From assembly GCF_031127875.1 (NCBI RefSeq), contig NZ_JARXIA010000010.1, positions 62,001 to 126,000 on the forward strand: a stretch of 64,000 nt of DNA. Direction: 5' to 3'. Below are positions 42,211-50,987 of the stretch, one piece after another. The notes beneath the pieces are model-generated. The model was given only the letters and a program-made list of their open reading frames with translations, did no database searches and was not told the origin of the DNA. The position numbers were made by a program, and so were the translations under genes. The stretch is from Pelagicoccus sp. SDUM812005 (GTDB lineage Bacteria > Verrucomicrobiota > Verrucomicrobiia > Opitutales > Opitutaceae). Numbering within the stretch: the stretch's first letter is position 1; each line of letters opens with the position of its first letter.

Positions 42211-44592
42211 ATGTATCCGGAAAAAACTACAAAAATTCGCTGGGGCAGGCCGACGTGGCTTGCCTTGATCCTTTGCGTGTTCGGCTTCAATCTAGGCGCT
42301 CGGGAGATGCCTGTCGATTTGGTGAACCCGTTTATCGATTCGCACAAGTCGCGCTGGTTCTTCTTCAATTCAGCGAGCCGGCCCTTTGGTATGGTAAACT
42401 TGAGTCCGGATACGGATACGGATAGTACTTGGAATTCTGGATACTTGTACGACAGCGAAACGATTCGCTGCTTCAGCCACGTGCATGCTTGGCAGTTGGC
42501 CGGCATCGCGGTGATGCCGACCACGGGCGCCTTCAAGGGGCATCGAGGGATGGATGCTTACCAGTCCCGTTTTAGCCACGAAGGCGAGATAGCCAGGCCC
42601 GGCTACCACAAGGTTTTTCTCGACGACTACGAGGTGACCGCGGAACTGACCTCGTCCACGCGGGTTGGTTTTCACCGCTATACCTTCCCGGAAGGGAAAG
42701 CGCGTACTATCATTTTCGATACGGGAGCGAAACTCGCCCATGGCCCGACTGTATCCTCGCAGGTCTGGAAGGTGAGCGACACGGAGATAGCGGGCGTGCA
42801 AGTGCTCGAGAAGACGAGACGTCGCCCCAAGGACACGCCGGTCTATTTCGTGGCGCGGACGAATCAGGCCTTTGTCGAACTGAAGACTTGGAAGAACAAG
42901 AGATTGCAAACGGGCGACCAGGATCGGGTTAAGGGCGTGGACGCTGGAGCGGCCCTGGTCTTCGATCCCGAGGGGGAGCGAGAGGTCCTGCTCAAGGTGG
43001 GTATTTCCTACGTTAGCGCGCAGCAAGCGCGAAAGAACCTCGAAGCCGAGATCGACCACTGGGATTTCGATCGCGTGGCGAGCGAATCGGAGGACGAGTG
43101 GAATGGCTTGCTTAGCCGCATCGAAATCAAGGGCGGGTCGAAAAAGCAGCAGGTAAAGTTCTATACGGATCTGTGGCGGGCCCTGCTCGGTCGCCGAATC
43201 ATTAGCGACGTAGACGGCAAGTACATGGATATGACAGGCGACGAACCGCGCGTGCGGACCGTTCGTTTGGACGATGCAGGCCAGCCTCTTTATCCGCATT
43301 ACAATTTCGACGCCTGGTGGGGAAGCCACTGGTCGCTCAATATTCTCTGGTCCTTAGCGTATCCAGAAATCATCGACGGATTCTGCAATACGATGGTCGA
43401 CATGTACCAAAATGGCGGTTTGTTGCCGCGGGGTCCTTCCGGCGGCAACTACACCTTCGTGATGATCGGCGACCCGTCCGCCCTGTTTTTCGCCAACGCC
43501 TACCACAAGGGTATTCGCGACTACGATGTCGAAAAGGCATACGAAGGGCTGCGCAAGAACGCCTTCGTGGGAGGATCCCGCGACCATGCGGGCTACGAGC
43601 ACGAGAGCCCGGCCTACGGCGGCGGCATGCAGTACTACGAGAGCCAAGGTTGGGTGCCGGAAGGAATCGAAGGGGGTGGCATCCACAAGGATGGAGCGGC
43701 CATGACCTTGGAATATGCTTTCGAGGACTTTGCCTTGGGGCAGTTCGCCAAGGCGCTGGGTAAGGAGGAGGACTACCGTTTGTTCAATCGACGGGCCCTA
43801 AACTACAAGAACCTCTGGAATCCGGAAACGCGCATGATGCACCCGCGTGAGATCGACGGGAGCTGGATCGAGGATTTCGAGATCGTATCCAACGAGTTTA
43901 ATACGCGGGGATTTTGCGAGGCCAATTCCGCGATCTACACGAACTTCGTTCCCCAGGACATGGGCGGACTGATCGAACTTTTCGGAGGAGAGGACGAATA
44001 CAACGCGTTTCTGAACAAGTGCTTCGTGGAAGGAGAGAAAAACGATTTCGTCGGCGGGCACAAGAAGCACGGCTCCAGCTGGGTCGACTACGGCAACCAG
44101 CCCGGGACTGGGATGGCCCACTTGTTCAATTATTCCGGAGCGCCTTGGCTGACCCAGAAATGGGTTCGGAAGGTGAAGGAAGTCTATGGGGACATCACTC
44201 CCTACGACGGCTACAAGGGGGACGAGGATCAAGGGCAGATGGGAGCCTTGGGAGTGCTCATGGCGATCGGGCTTTTCCAAGTGGATGGCGGCACCTCCGT
44301 TAATCCCTATTACGAGATTACCAGCCCCATCTTCGACGAAATTAAGATCACGCTCAACCCTGACTACTACTCAGGAGAGTCCTTCGTGATCGCTACGGAA
44401 AACAATGATCCAGAAAATAAATACATCCAATCAGCTAGGCTGAATGGCGAAGTCTTTGAAAACTGCTGGTTCTATCATGCGGATTTTGAGAAAGGAGGGC
44501 GCCTAGAGATTGATTTAGGAGAAACGCCCAACTACGAATGGGGCGTAAAAGAAGCTCCGCCTTCGAAATACCTCTCTCCCAGCAACCCCTAA
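42211..44592 (+). CDS. secreted GH92-family glycosidase, divergent
   Basis: A 793-residue protein with a hydrophobic export signal (WLALILCVFGFNLGA). GH92 features are the NPFIDSHK... opening, SHVHAW, FCEANSAIYTNFVPQD (E570, candidate general acid), and the late GDEDQGQMGAL (D671 and D673, candidate bases), spaced as in known GH92 alpha-mannosidases. The usual S-WDT-[FY]-R motif is replaced by a WWGSHW sequence and FVPHD by FVPQD, so the mannose subsite is probably altered. It may cleave another alpha-linked sugar. It precedes a sugar porter by 16 bp. Confidence 0.88.
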   Translation: MYPEKTTKIRWGRPTWLALILCVFGFNLGAREMPVDLVNPFIDSHKSRWFFFNSASRPFGMVNLSPDTDTDSTWNSGYLYDSETIRCFSHVHAWQLAGIAVMPTTGAFKGHRGMDAYQSRFSHEGEIARPGYHKVFLDDYEVTAELTSSTRVGFHRYTFPEGKARTIIFDTGAKLAHGPTVSSQVWKVSDTEIAGVQVLEKTRRRPKDTPVYFVARTNQAFVELKTWKNKRLQTGDQDRVKGVDAGAALVFDPEGEREVLLKVGISYVSAQQARKNLEAEIDHWDFDRVASESEDEWNGLLSRIEIKGGSKKQQVKFYTDLWRALLGRRIISDVDGKYMDMTGDEPRVRTVRLDDAGQPLYPHYNFDAWWGSHWSLNILWSLAYPEIIDGFCNTMVDMYQNGGLLPRGPSGGNYTFVMIGDPSALFFANAYHKGIRDYDVEKAYEGLRKNAFVGGSRDHAGYEHESPAYGGGMQYYESQGWVPEGIEGGGIHKDGAAMTLEYAFEDFALGQFAKALGKEEDYRLFNRRALNYKNLWNPETRMMHPREIDGSWIEDFEIVSNEFNTRGFCEANSAIYTNFVPQDMGGLIELFGGEDEYNAFLNKCFVEGEKNDFVGGHKKHGSSWVDYGNQPGTGMAHLFNYSGAPWLTQKWVRKVKEVYGDITPYDGYKGDEDQGQMGALGVLMAIGLFQVDGGTSVNPYYEITSPIFDEIKITLNPDYYSGESFVIATENNDPENKYIQSARLNGEVFENCWFYHADFEKGGRLEIDLGETPNYEWGVKEAPPSKYLSPSNP

Positions 44593-44608
44593 ATATCCCC
44601 CCTCTACC

Positions 44609-45934
44609 TTGAAAAACAAAAATCAAATCCTTTGGGCCTTTACCGCGTCGCTTGCCGGCTTCCTTTTTGGCTTCGATACGGTTGTCATTTCCGGCGCGAA
44701 CCTACCGATCAAGGAACTCTGGAACACGAGTCCTTGGTTCCACGGGACCTTCATCATGTCCATGGCCTTATGGGGCACGGTGGCGGGGTCGCTGCTGGGT
44801 GGAATCCCGAGCCAAAAGCTGGGGCGTAAGAACACGCTGATCTGGATCGGCGCCCTGTACTTCGTATCCGCGATCGGTTCGGCGCTGGCTCCGGATCCTT
44901 ATACCTTTTCCTTCTTCCGGTTTATAGGTGGCTTGGGAGTTGGGGCGTCGACAGTGGCGGGACCGATGTATATTTCCGAAATCTCCACTCCGCAGAGCCG
45001 TGGCAAGCTGGTCGCTTTGTATCAGTTCAATATTGTATTCGGAATCCTTATCGCCTTCTGCTCGAACTTCCTGCTGAAGGGGGTCGGCGGAGCCAACGAT
45101 TGGCGCTGGATGCTCGGGATCGAAGGACTGCCTGCGGCGATCTACTTTGTAGCGGTCATGTTCGTGCCTAAGAGCCCTCGCTGGTTGATTACGGTAAAGA
45201 AGGACGAAGCAGGCGCTCGAGCCGTCATGGAAAAGATGGGAGTGGCCGATATCGAAGGGGAGCTGAAGGCAATCGAAGATGCGGAAAAGAGCATTCAGCC
45301 GACGGACCGTTTCTTCACGAAGTATCGCAAGCCGGTAATCCTCGCCTTCCTGGTGGCATTCTTCAACCAGCTTTCGGGAATCAACTTCGTATTGTACTAC
45401 GCTCCGGAAATCCTGGAGCTGTCCGGACTGGCGTCGCGGGATTCCTTGTTCAGCTCCATTGCGATTGGCGGGATCAACTTGGCGTTCACTTTCGTCGGCA
45501 TCTACCTGATCGACCGCTTGGGAAGAAGGCAGCTGCTCATCATTGGCTCGATTGGATACATCGTCAGCTTGCTGATGATCGCCCTGTCGTTCTACGCAGG
45601 GCTCGGTTCGGGCATTTTGTTGGTATCCATTTTGGCATTCATCTCTTCCCATGCAGTTGGGCAAGGAGCCGTGATCTGGGTATTCATCGCTGAGATCTTT
45701 CCTAACCACGTACGAGCGGCAGGCACGGCTTGGGGCACGGGCACGCACTGGGTGTTCGCGGCCTTGATTACCTTGCTTGGGCCAGTGGTCATCGGGGTCT
45801 TCAAGGAAAATCCTTGGCCGATCTTCGTCATCTTCGCCGGCATGATGGTGCTGCAGCTGCTCTTCGCCCTGTTTATGATGATCGAGACGAAGGGTGTCTC
45901 GCTGGAGGAAATCCAGAAGAAGCTGAAGATTTAG
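44609..45934 (+). CDS. sugar-porter-family MFS transporter
   Basis: A 441-residue, 12-helix protein of the sugar porter family. It shows GFLFGFDTVVISG, GLGVGASTVAGPMYISEISTPQSRG, DRLGRR, and IETKGVSLEEIQ at the end. The start is TTG at 44609, the first codon that gives the full first helix. It likely takes up the monosaccharide freed by the upstream GH92 (16-bp gap). Proton symport is assumed from the family. Confidence 0.9.
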   Translation: MKNKNQILWAFTASLAGFLFGFDTVVISGANLPIKELWNTSPWFHGTFIMSMALWGTVAGSLLGGIPSQKLGRKNTLIWIGALYFVSAIGSALAPDPYTFSFFRFIGGLGVGASTVAGPMYISEISTPQSRGKLVALYQFNIVFGILIAFCSNFLLKGVGGANDWRWMLGIEGLPAAIYFVAVMFVPKSPRWLITVKKDEAGARAVMEKMGVADIEGELKAIEDAEKSIQPTDRFFTKYRKPVILAFLVAFFNQLSGINFVLYYAPEILELSGLASRDSLFSSIAIGGINLAFTFVGIYLIDRLGRRQLLIIGSIGYIVSLLMIALSFYAGLGSGILLVSILAFISSHAVGQGAVIWVFIAEIFPNHVRAAGTAWGTGTHWVFAALITLLGPVVIGVFKENPWPIFVIFAGMMVLQLLFALFMMIETKGVSLEEIQKKLKI

Positions 45935-45960
45935 GCAGAGTATAGGAAGAATTGGAAAGA

Positions 45961-45984
45961 TCCGCTTCGGTTCTCCGGAGCGGA
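45961..45984. other. 10-bp hairpin without U-tract between sugar porter and GH29
   Basis: TCCGCTTCGG and CCGGAGCGGA (one G-U pair) around TTCT. A second, imperfect hairpin follows at about 46014-46042. No T-run follows either, so a processing or attenuation element is as likely as a terminator. Confidence 0.45.
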
Positions 45985-46057
45985 ATGGAGTTACACCTGC
46001 AGGCTCAGGCTAGGCCTTGCTCGGGACTGCGTCCCGCGAGGCTAGTTAGCGAGGAAA

Positions 46058-47437
46058 ATGCTTAACCGAATCCGCATGAGAAATATATTCCCGAAATCGA
46101 TCGCGATATCCGTATCGCTTGTTGGAATTGCCGTGTTCGCCTTCGTCCTGCCTTCGCAGGGGGCGAGCGTTAAGAGCAGGGGGCCGCTCCTGAACGAGCC
46201 GGAGCGGGAGGAGGCCTTTATGGATTGGGGGCTGGGGATGTTTGTGCATTGGTCGCACGATTCGCAGCTGGGTTCAGTCATTAGCCACTCGATGGTAGGC
46301 GCCTCCGAGAAGTATTTGCGGCGTTATATCGAAGACTTGCCGCGGACCTTCAACCCGGAGGACTACGATCCAGACGAGTGGATGGAAATCGCCAAGCTCG
46401 CCGGGGTGAAGTACATGGTGCTTACCACCAAGCACCACAACGGCTTTTGTATGTGGGATACCGATACGACGGATTTCGGAATCATGAATACGCCTTACGG
46501 CAAGGATATCGTGAAGGATTATGTAGACGCTTGTCGCCGCCACGGGATGAAGGTCGGCTTTTATTTTTCGCCGGAGGACTTCATTTTCCTGCATCGCATG
46601 GGAGAGACCGTAAGGCGTGTGGGTACCAGCGGCCGCGAGAAGGAAGCGCTCTTGGACTACAATAAAAGACAGCTCGACGAGCTTTTTGGGAGCTACGGCC
46701 CTATCGACGTGATTTTCTTCGACGGGGGAGAAATGGAGGCCCTTACCCAGTACATTCACGAAAAGCAGCCCGATTGCATCGTGACGCGAGGGGAGATGGA
46801 AACGCCTGAGCAGAAGCTTCCGACGGAGCCCTTGCCCGGGCCCTGGGAGTCCTGCTTTACCCTTGGCACGCAGTGGCAGTTCAAGCCGACCAACGAGGAC
46901 TACAAGTCGGGCACCCAGCTCATCAACATGCTGATCGAAACGCGGGCCAAGGGCGGGAACCTCCTGCTCAACGTCGGTCCGGAACCGTCGGGGAAAATTC
47001 CCTTCGAGCAAGAGCGGGCCTTTCGCGAGCTGGCATTGTGGATGTTCGTCAACGACGAAGCCATCCATGTTGTTCGCCCCTGTCCCGTGACGGGAGAGGA
47101 AGGGATTTGGTACACGCAGTCCAAGGACGGGAAGTCGGTCTACGCCTTTATCTCCAAGTTTTCCGGGCCGGAGGATCGCTGGGAATACGGGCAGCGTAAA
47201 AAGATCCTCCTGAAGCGACTGAAAGCGACGCCGGAAACGAAGATCTCGGTGCTGGGCCAGAACGACCGCGTGCTGGAGTATCGGGAAGAGGTGGACCCGC
47301 AGTCCCGCTTTAAGCAGACACCGCGCGGATTGGAGATTTCGGTCATGCGGGCGCAACGCATCTACAACAACAAGCGCTGGCCCAACACCGTGGTCGTGAA
47401 GCTCGAAAACGTCGAGTTCGCGGCCGCGGGGAATTGA
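46058..47437 (+). CDS. secreted alpha-L-fucosidase, GH29
   Basis: A 459-residue GH29 enzyme. A long N-terminal signal (ISVSLVGIAVFAFVLPSQGAS) is followed by GMFVHW, KHHNGF and the barrel. The nucleophile is D222 in DVIFFDGG. The acid/base is not conserved at a fixed position in this family and was not assigned. An alternative start is ATG 46076. It is 123 bp after the sugar porter in the sigma/STN-receptor cluster, so fucose is probably part of the target glycan. Confidence 0.9.
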   Translation: MLNRIRMRNIFPKSIAISVSLVGIAVFAFVLPSQGASVKSRGPLLNEPEREEAFMDWGLGMFVHWSHDSQLGSVISHSMVGASEKYLRRYIEDLPRTFNPEDYDPDEWMEIAKLAGVKYMVLTTKHHNGFCMWDTDTTDFGIMNTPYGKDIVKDYVDACRRHGMKVGFYFSPEDFIFLHRMGETVRRVGTSGREKEALLDYNKRQLDELFGSYGPIDVIFFDGGEMEALTQYIHEKQPDCIVTRGEMETPEQKLPTEPLPGPWESCFTLGTQWQFKPTNEDYKSGTQLINMLIETRAKGGNLLLNVGPEPSGKIPFEQERAFRELALWMFVNDEAIHVVRPCPVTGEEGIWYTQSKDGKSVYAFISKFSGPEDRWEYGQRKKILLKRLKATPETKISVLGQNDRVLEYREEVDPQSRFKQTPRGLEISVMRAQRIYNNKRWPNTVVVKLENVEFAAAGN

Positions 47438-47553
47438 TTGTCGCCAAGGGAAACTACCCTAATGCGCTTCGCCTTGTAGCGCCTCGCTTTTTCGGGGGAG
47501 AGGAGGAAGCGGATGTCTCGCTTTTTCGGGGGGCGATTGCGGTAAAAACCGTA

Positions 47554-47573
47554 TCCTACACAATTGTGCAGGA
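47554..47573. promoter_or_regulatory. lux-box-like operator, site 6 (TonB receptor / sulfatase)
   Basis: TCCTACACAATTGTGCAGGA is a near-perfect 20-bp palindrome (one mismatched pair), 152 bp upstream of the receptor start. Confidence 0.8.
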
Positions 47574-47601
47574 TGACGGATCGGCTGCTTTCAGCGATAA
47601 T
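47573..47601 (+). promoter_or_regulatory. predicted promoter at operator site 6
   Basis: ATGACG (47573-47578), exactly 17 bp, then GATAAT (47596-47601), the best -10 of the three. The operator is centred about 45 bp before the expected transcription start. Confidence 0.65.
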
Positions 47602-47725
47602 GAAAATGGATCTAACGATTCGACCCTACGAACTAAGATACCCCGTTGCAACAAACCCCATGTTTGCGCCTTTGGCGTTGGGGCCTGCTAGGGTTTCTTC
47701 CCCCAAGAACCTAGATCAAAAAACA

Positions 47726-50700
47726 ATGTTCAAAGATAGCAAAACATGTGACTCGCAAAGGATGCTCTATCCTTTACTCGCCGTCTTCGCTGCCGCCCCT
47801 TTCGCTGCGTTTGCGCAGGATACGGCTGAAGCCGACGAAGACATCTTCGAGTTGAGCCCCTTCGAAGTGGTCGCCGACCAGGACGAAGGCTACCGAGCGG
47901 CTAATACCCTTTCGGGCAGCCGCTTGAATTCCGCGCTCAAGGACGTGCCTTCAGTCGTCGACGTTTCGACCAAGGAGCTGCTGGACGATTTGGCGGTGAC
48001 CAACTTCCAGGAGCTGATGGAGTATCAAGGGAATACGCAGGTGCATGACTTCGAGGATACGGGGGCGACGAATTCGGGAACCTTCAATAGCTCCATGCCG
48101 AACGAGCGCATGACCTACCGATCCCGTGGTTTCGTTGGAGGCAACACGCGCGACTTCATTCCCTGGAATTCGCCAGACGACTATTACAACATCAACCGCA
48201 TCGACTTTTCCAAGGGGCCAAACGGAGTCCTTTTCGGTCTAGGCTCCACAGGCGGTACGGCCAACGCGACCTCTAAGCGGGCGGTAACCCACCGCGATTT
48301 CGTAAACCTCGAGCTGCAGTACGGAAGCTGGGACCACAAGCGCGGCACGGTCGACTTCAACAAGTCGATCGTCGACGATCGCTTCGGTCTGCGGGTGAAC
48401 TTGGTCGAACAGGATTCCGGCGGCTACCGCAACTTTTCCTTCCGCGACGTAAGCCGCCAAGCCCTTTCCGGAACCTGGAAGATCGCCAAGCGCACCACCT
48501 TTCGGGCGAACTACGAGCAAGGGGAGCAGAAAGTCTCCAGCCATCGCCCCTTCGGTCCGAGCGACCAGTTTTCTGAGTGGATCGGGGAAGGCGGCGTAGC
48601 TCCTACCTATGCGGGCAATGGCCGAGCCAACAACAACACCGGAAGCGGAATTCAGACGCGCGGTGGCAACACGGCTTGGGTCGTGATGGATGGCGGCAAT
48701 ACTCACAATCTTGTTTATTCGCCCCGTTCTACCGTTTACAACGACGCCAGAAACGCTGACCCGTACCGCCACAACTTCGCCGGCCGTTTCTTGACGCCCG
48801 ACGTCGAAACCTTCGGCGAGTATGCCATTTCCGACAAGGTCGCTTTCGAAGGGCCTGACTCCTGGAACGAGGCGGAATGGGACCAGAAGTTGCTCACCTT
48901 GGAGCACGGCTTCTCGGAAAAGCTCAACATGGAGCTCACCTACTACCAGGAGGACATGACCACCTACGGACAAAACCCGGGCGGAAGCCAGGTTTATGTC
49001 GACCTCGTGGAGCACTACGGCAACCCGCTGACCTGGAACCCGTACCAAAGCGCGAACCTGCTACCGGACGGTGAAAACAGCCACTACGGCGACTTCTACA
49101 TGGAGAACACGTGGCGCACCAACGAGAACTTTCGCGACCTGGAAGGCTACCGCGCTACCGTTTCTTACGATCTCGACCTCGAGGAAAAGTTTGACGGCAA
49201 GCTTGGCCAGTTCCTCGGTCGCCACCGTCTCGCAGCCATGGGTGAAAGCCGCGAAGAGTTCCTCGAGCGTCTCAATACTTTCGAGGTGCTCTCGAGCGAT
49301 TCGGTAATCGCATTGGAGTCTATGGTAGAGAGCGACTCGAATCCAGACAACGATCCGAGCTTGTCGAATCCGGTAGGAGGTGGTCCGAGCTACCTTAACA
49401 ACAACGCGGAACATACCCGCAACCGCATTATCCGCAGGAACTACGTCAGCTTTGGCGACTGGGATGATTTCCATACTGGCCGCTTCCCGAGCGACATGAG
49501 CGTTTCCGTACCGATGCTGGATGGCAGCGTGCAGGAGTTGAGCACCACATTCGTGCCGACCGGACAAAATGCTATCAGCAGCGATATCGTGAAGGACGAC
49601 GCGTGGATGGTCGCTTCCCAGAGCTTCTTCTTCAACAATCGTTTGGTGACCACAGTCGGCTACCGCAACGACGACGTGAGTATCGACCGTGCCCAGTCCA
49701 TCCGCGACACTCTCGCGAACACAGGCGTGGTTGACTACGATGGCGACGGCCAGACCGGCGAGTGGGTGCTTCGCAAGGACGACGAGTTCCGCAGCCAGTC
49801 CGACGTGCACGGCGTTACCCGTTCCTTCGGAGCGGTTTTCCATGCCACGGAACACGTGAGCGTTTTCGTCAACCAATCCAGCGGCCGCAGGCTGCCAGCT
49901 GTCGGCCAGCAGATCGCTCCTTTCGGCGACTTGGCTCCGGGCGAAGCGGGCGAGTCGATCGACTACGGAATCACTTTCGACCTGTTTGATCGCAAGGTTA
50001 CAGGCCGCATCAATCGCTTCGATTCCACCGGCGAAAACGTATTCATCTGGAACAACGCCGGTGCCAATGGTTCGGCCACTCGCATCATGGACGGCTTGAT
50101 CGCCAACGGCGCGGATATCAGCGCGGAGGAGTACGACCTGCACACGCCGACCTTCAATGGAAGCCTTGGCGACGTAGCGACCGAAGGTTACGAAATGCGC
50201 TTGGTAGGAAACCCGACCAAGAATCTGCGCTTCGTATTCAATTATACATACAGCCGCAGAAATTGGGACAACGTCATGGTCAACACCTACGACTGGATGG
50301 TTGACGAATCCGCCTACTACGCGGAGAAGCTGGCATCCATCGGCATGGATATGGACTCCGATTTGGGAACCAGCTACAACGTGGACGGCATCGCCAGAAC
50401 GTCCGCGAACGACTTGGTCAACGTGGTGCTCGGTCGCGTAATCCGCGGACAGTTCCAAAAGGCAGTCGGCTTCGGCGAGCGTCCTCACAAGGTTAACTTG
50501 ACCGGCAACTATTCGATCAAGGACGGGCGTTTCAAGGGCTTGTCGTTCGGCGGCGGTTTCCGTTGGCAGGACGAGAACATCGCTGACGCGGTCATCGAGT
50601 TCGACGACCTCAATAACAACTACAACTTGGATAACAACGAGACTGCGGCCATGCTGGCGGATGGACGTTACCCAACGCTCAAGGAAGTTCTCTACGGGGA

Positions 50701-50914
50701 GGATACGCTCATGACCGACCTCTTCTTGAAGTACCGTTTCAAGAACAGCTGGTTTGGCGACGGTGTGGATACGGACTTGCAGTTGAACGTGAAGAACGTA
50801 TTCAACAATACGGACGTCCTGACCACGGGCTACATCAACTCCTTCGAAGGCGTGCAGCAGTACCGCTTCCAGGAGCCGCGTAGCTACCGCGTGACGATGC
50901 GCATGAAATTCTAG
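47726..50914 (+). CDS. TonB-dependent outer-membrane receptor, FELSPF type
   Basis: The frame is open from 47564, but ATG 47726 gives the only clear signal peptide (LLAVFAAAPFAAFAQ), for 1062 residues. DIFELSPFEVVADQDEGYRA and the plug (TLSGSRLNSALKDVPSVVDV) follow; the barrel ends TMRMKF with a terminal Phe. It has no STN domain and no SusD-like partner. A sulfatase gene follows after a terminator. Lux-box-like site 6 and its promoter lie upstream. Confidence 0.92.
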   Translation: MFKDSKTCDSQRMLYPLLAVFAAAPFAAFAQDTAEADEDIFELSPFEVVADQDEGYRAANTLSGSRLNSALKDVPSVVDVSTKELLDDLAVTNFQELMEYQGNTQVHDFEDTGATNSGTFNSSMPNERMTYRSRGFVGGNTRDFIPWNSPDDYYNINRIDFSKGPNGVLFGLGSTGGTANATSKRAVTHRDFVNLELQYGSWDHKRGTVDFNKSIVDDRFGLRVNLVEQDSGGYRNFSFRDVSRQALSGTWKIAKRTTFRANYEQGEQKVSSHRPFGPSDQFSEWIGEGGVAPTYAGNGRANNNTGSGIQTRGGNTAWVVMDGGNTHNLVYSPRSTVYNDARNADPYRHNFAGRFLTPDVETFGEYAISDKVAFEGPDSWNEAEWDQKLLTLEHGFSEKLNMELTYYQEDMTTYGQNPGGSQVYVDLVEHYGNPLTWNPYQSANLLPDGENSHYGDFYMENTWRTNENFRDLEGYRATVSYDLDLEEKFDGKLGQFLGRHRLAAMGESREEFLERLNTFEVLSSDSVIALESMVESDSNPDNDPSLSNPVGGGPSYLNNNAEHTRNRIIRRNYVSFGDWDDFHTGRFPSDMSVSVPMLDGSVQELSTTFVPTGQNAISSDIVKDDAWMVASQSFFFNNRLVTTVGYRNDDVSIDRAQSIRDTLANTGVVDYDGDGQTGEWVLRKDDEFRSQSDVHGVTRSFGAVFHATEHVSVFVNQSSGRRLPAVGQQIAPFGDLAPGEAGESIDYGITFDLFDRKVTGRINRFDSTGENVFIWNNAGANGSATRIMDGLIANGADISAEEYDLHTPTFNGSLGDVATEGYEMRLVGNPTKNLRFVFNYTYSRRNWDNVMVNTYDWMVDESAYYAEKLASIGMDMDSDLGTSYNVDGIARTSANDLVNVVLGRVIRGQFQKAVGFGERPHKVNLTGNYSIKDGRFKGLSFGGGFRWQDENIADAVIEFDDLNNNYNLDNNETAAMLADGRYPTLKEVLYGEDTLMTDLFLKYRFKNSWFGDGVDTDLQLNVKNVFNNTDVLTTGYINSFEGVQQYRFQEPRSYRVTMRMKF

Positions 50915-50946
50915 GAATTGTTTATAGATCGTTACTGTTAGAACAT

Positions 50947-50972
50947 GCCCAGCACGCGAGTGCTGGGCTTTT
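50947..50972 (+). terminator. Rho-independent terminator after TonB receptor
   Basis: GCCCAGCAC and GTGCTGGGC around GCGA, followed by TTTT. It lies 15 bp before the sulfatase start, so partial read-through may set the sulfatase level. Confidence 0.85.
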
Positions 50973-50987
50973 ATAAAGGCGAATAGA

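Noticed and set aside
45995-46014. Possible eighth lux-box-like site upstream of GH29
   Set aside because: Only the left half matches; the right half is lost, so it is weaker than site 3 and not counted.
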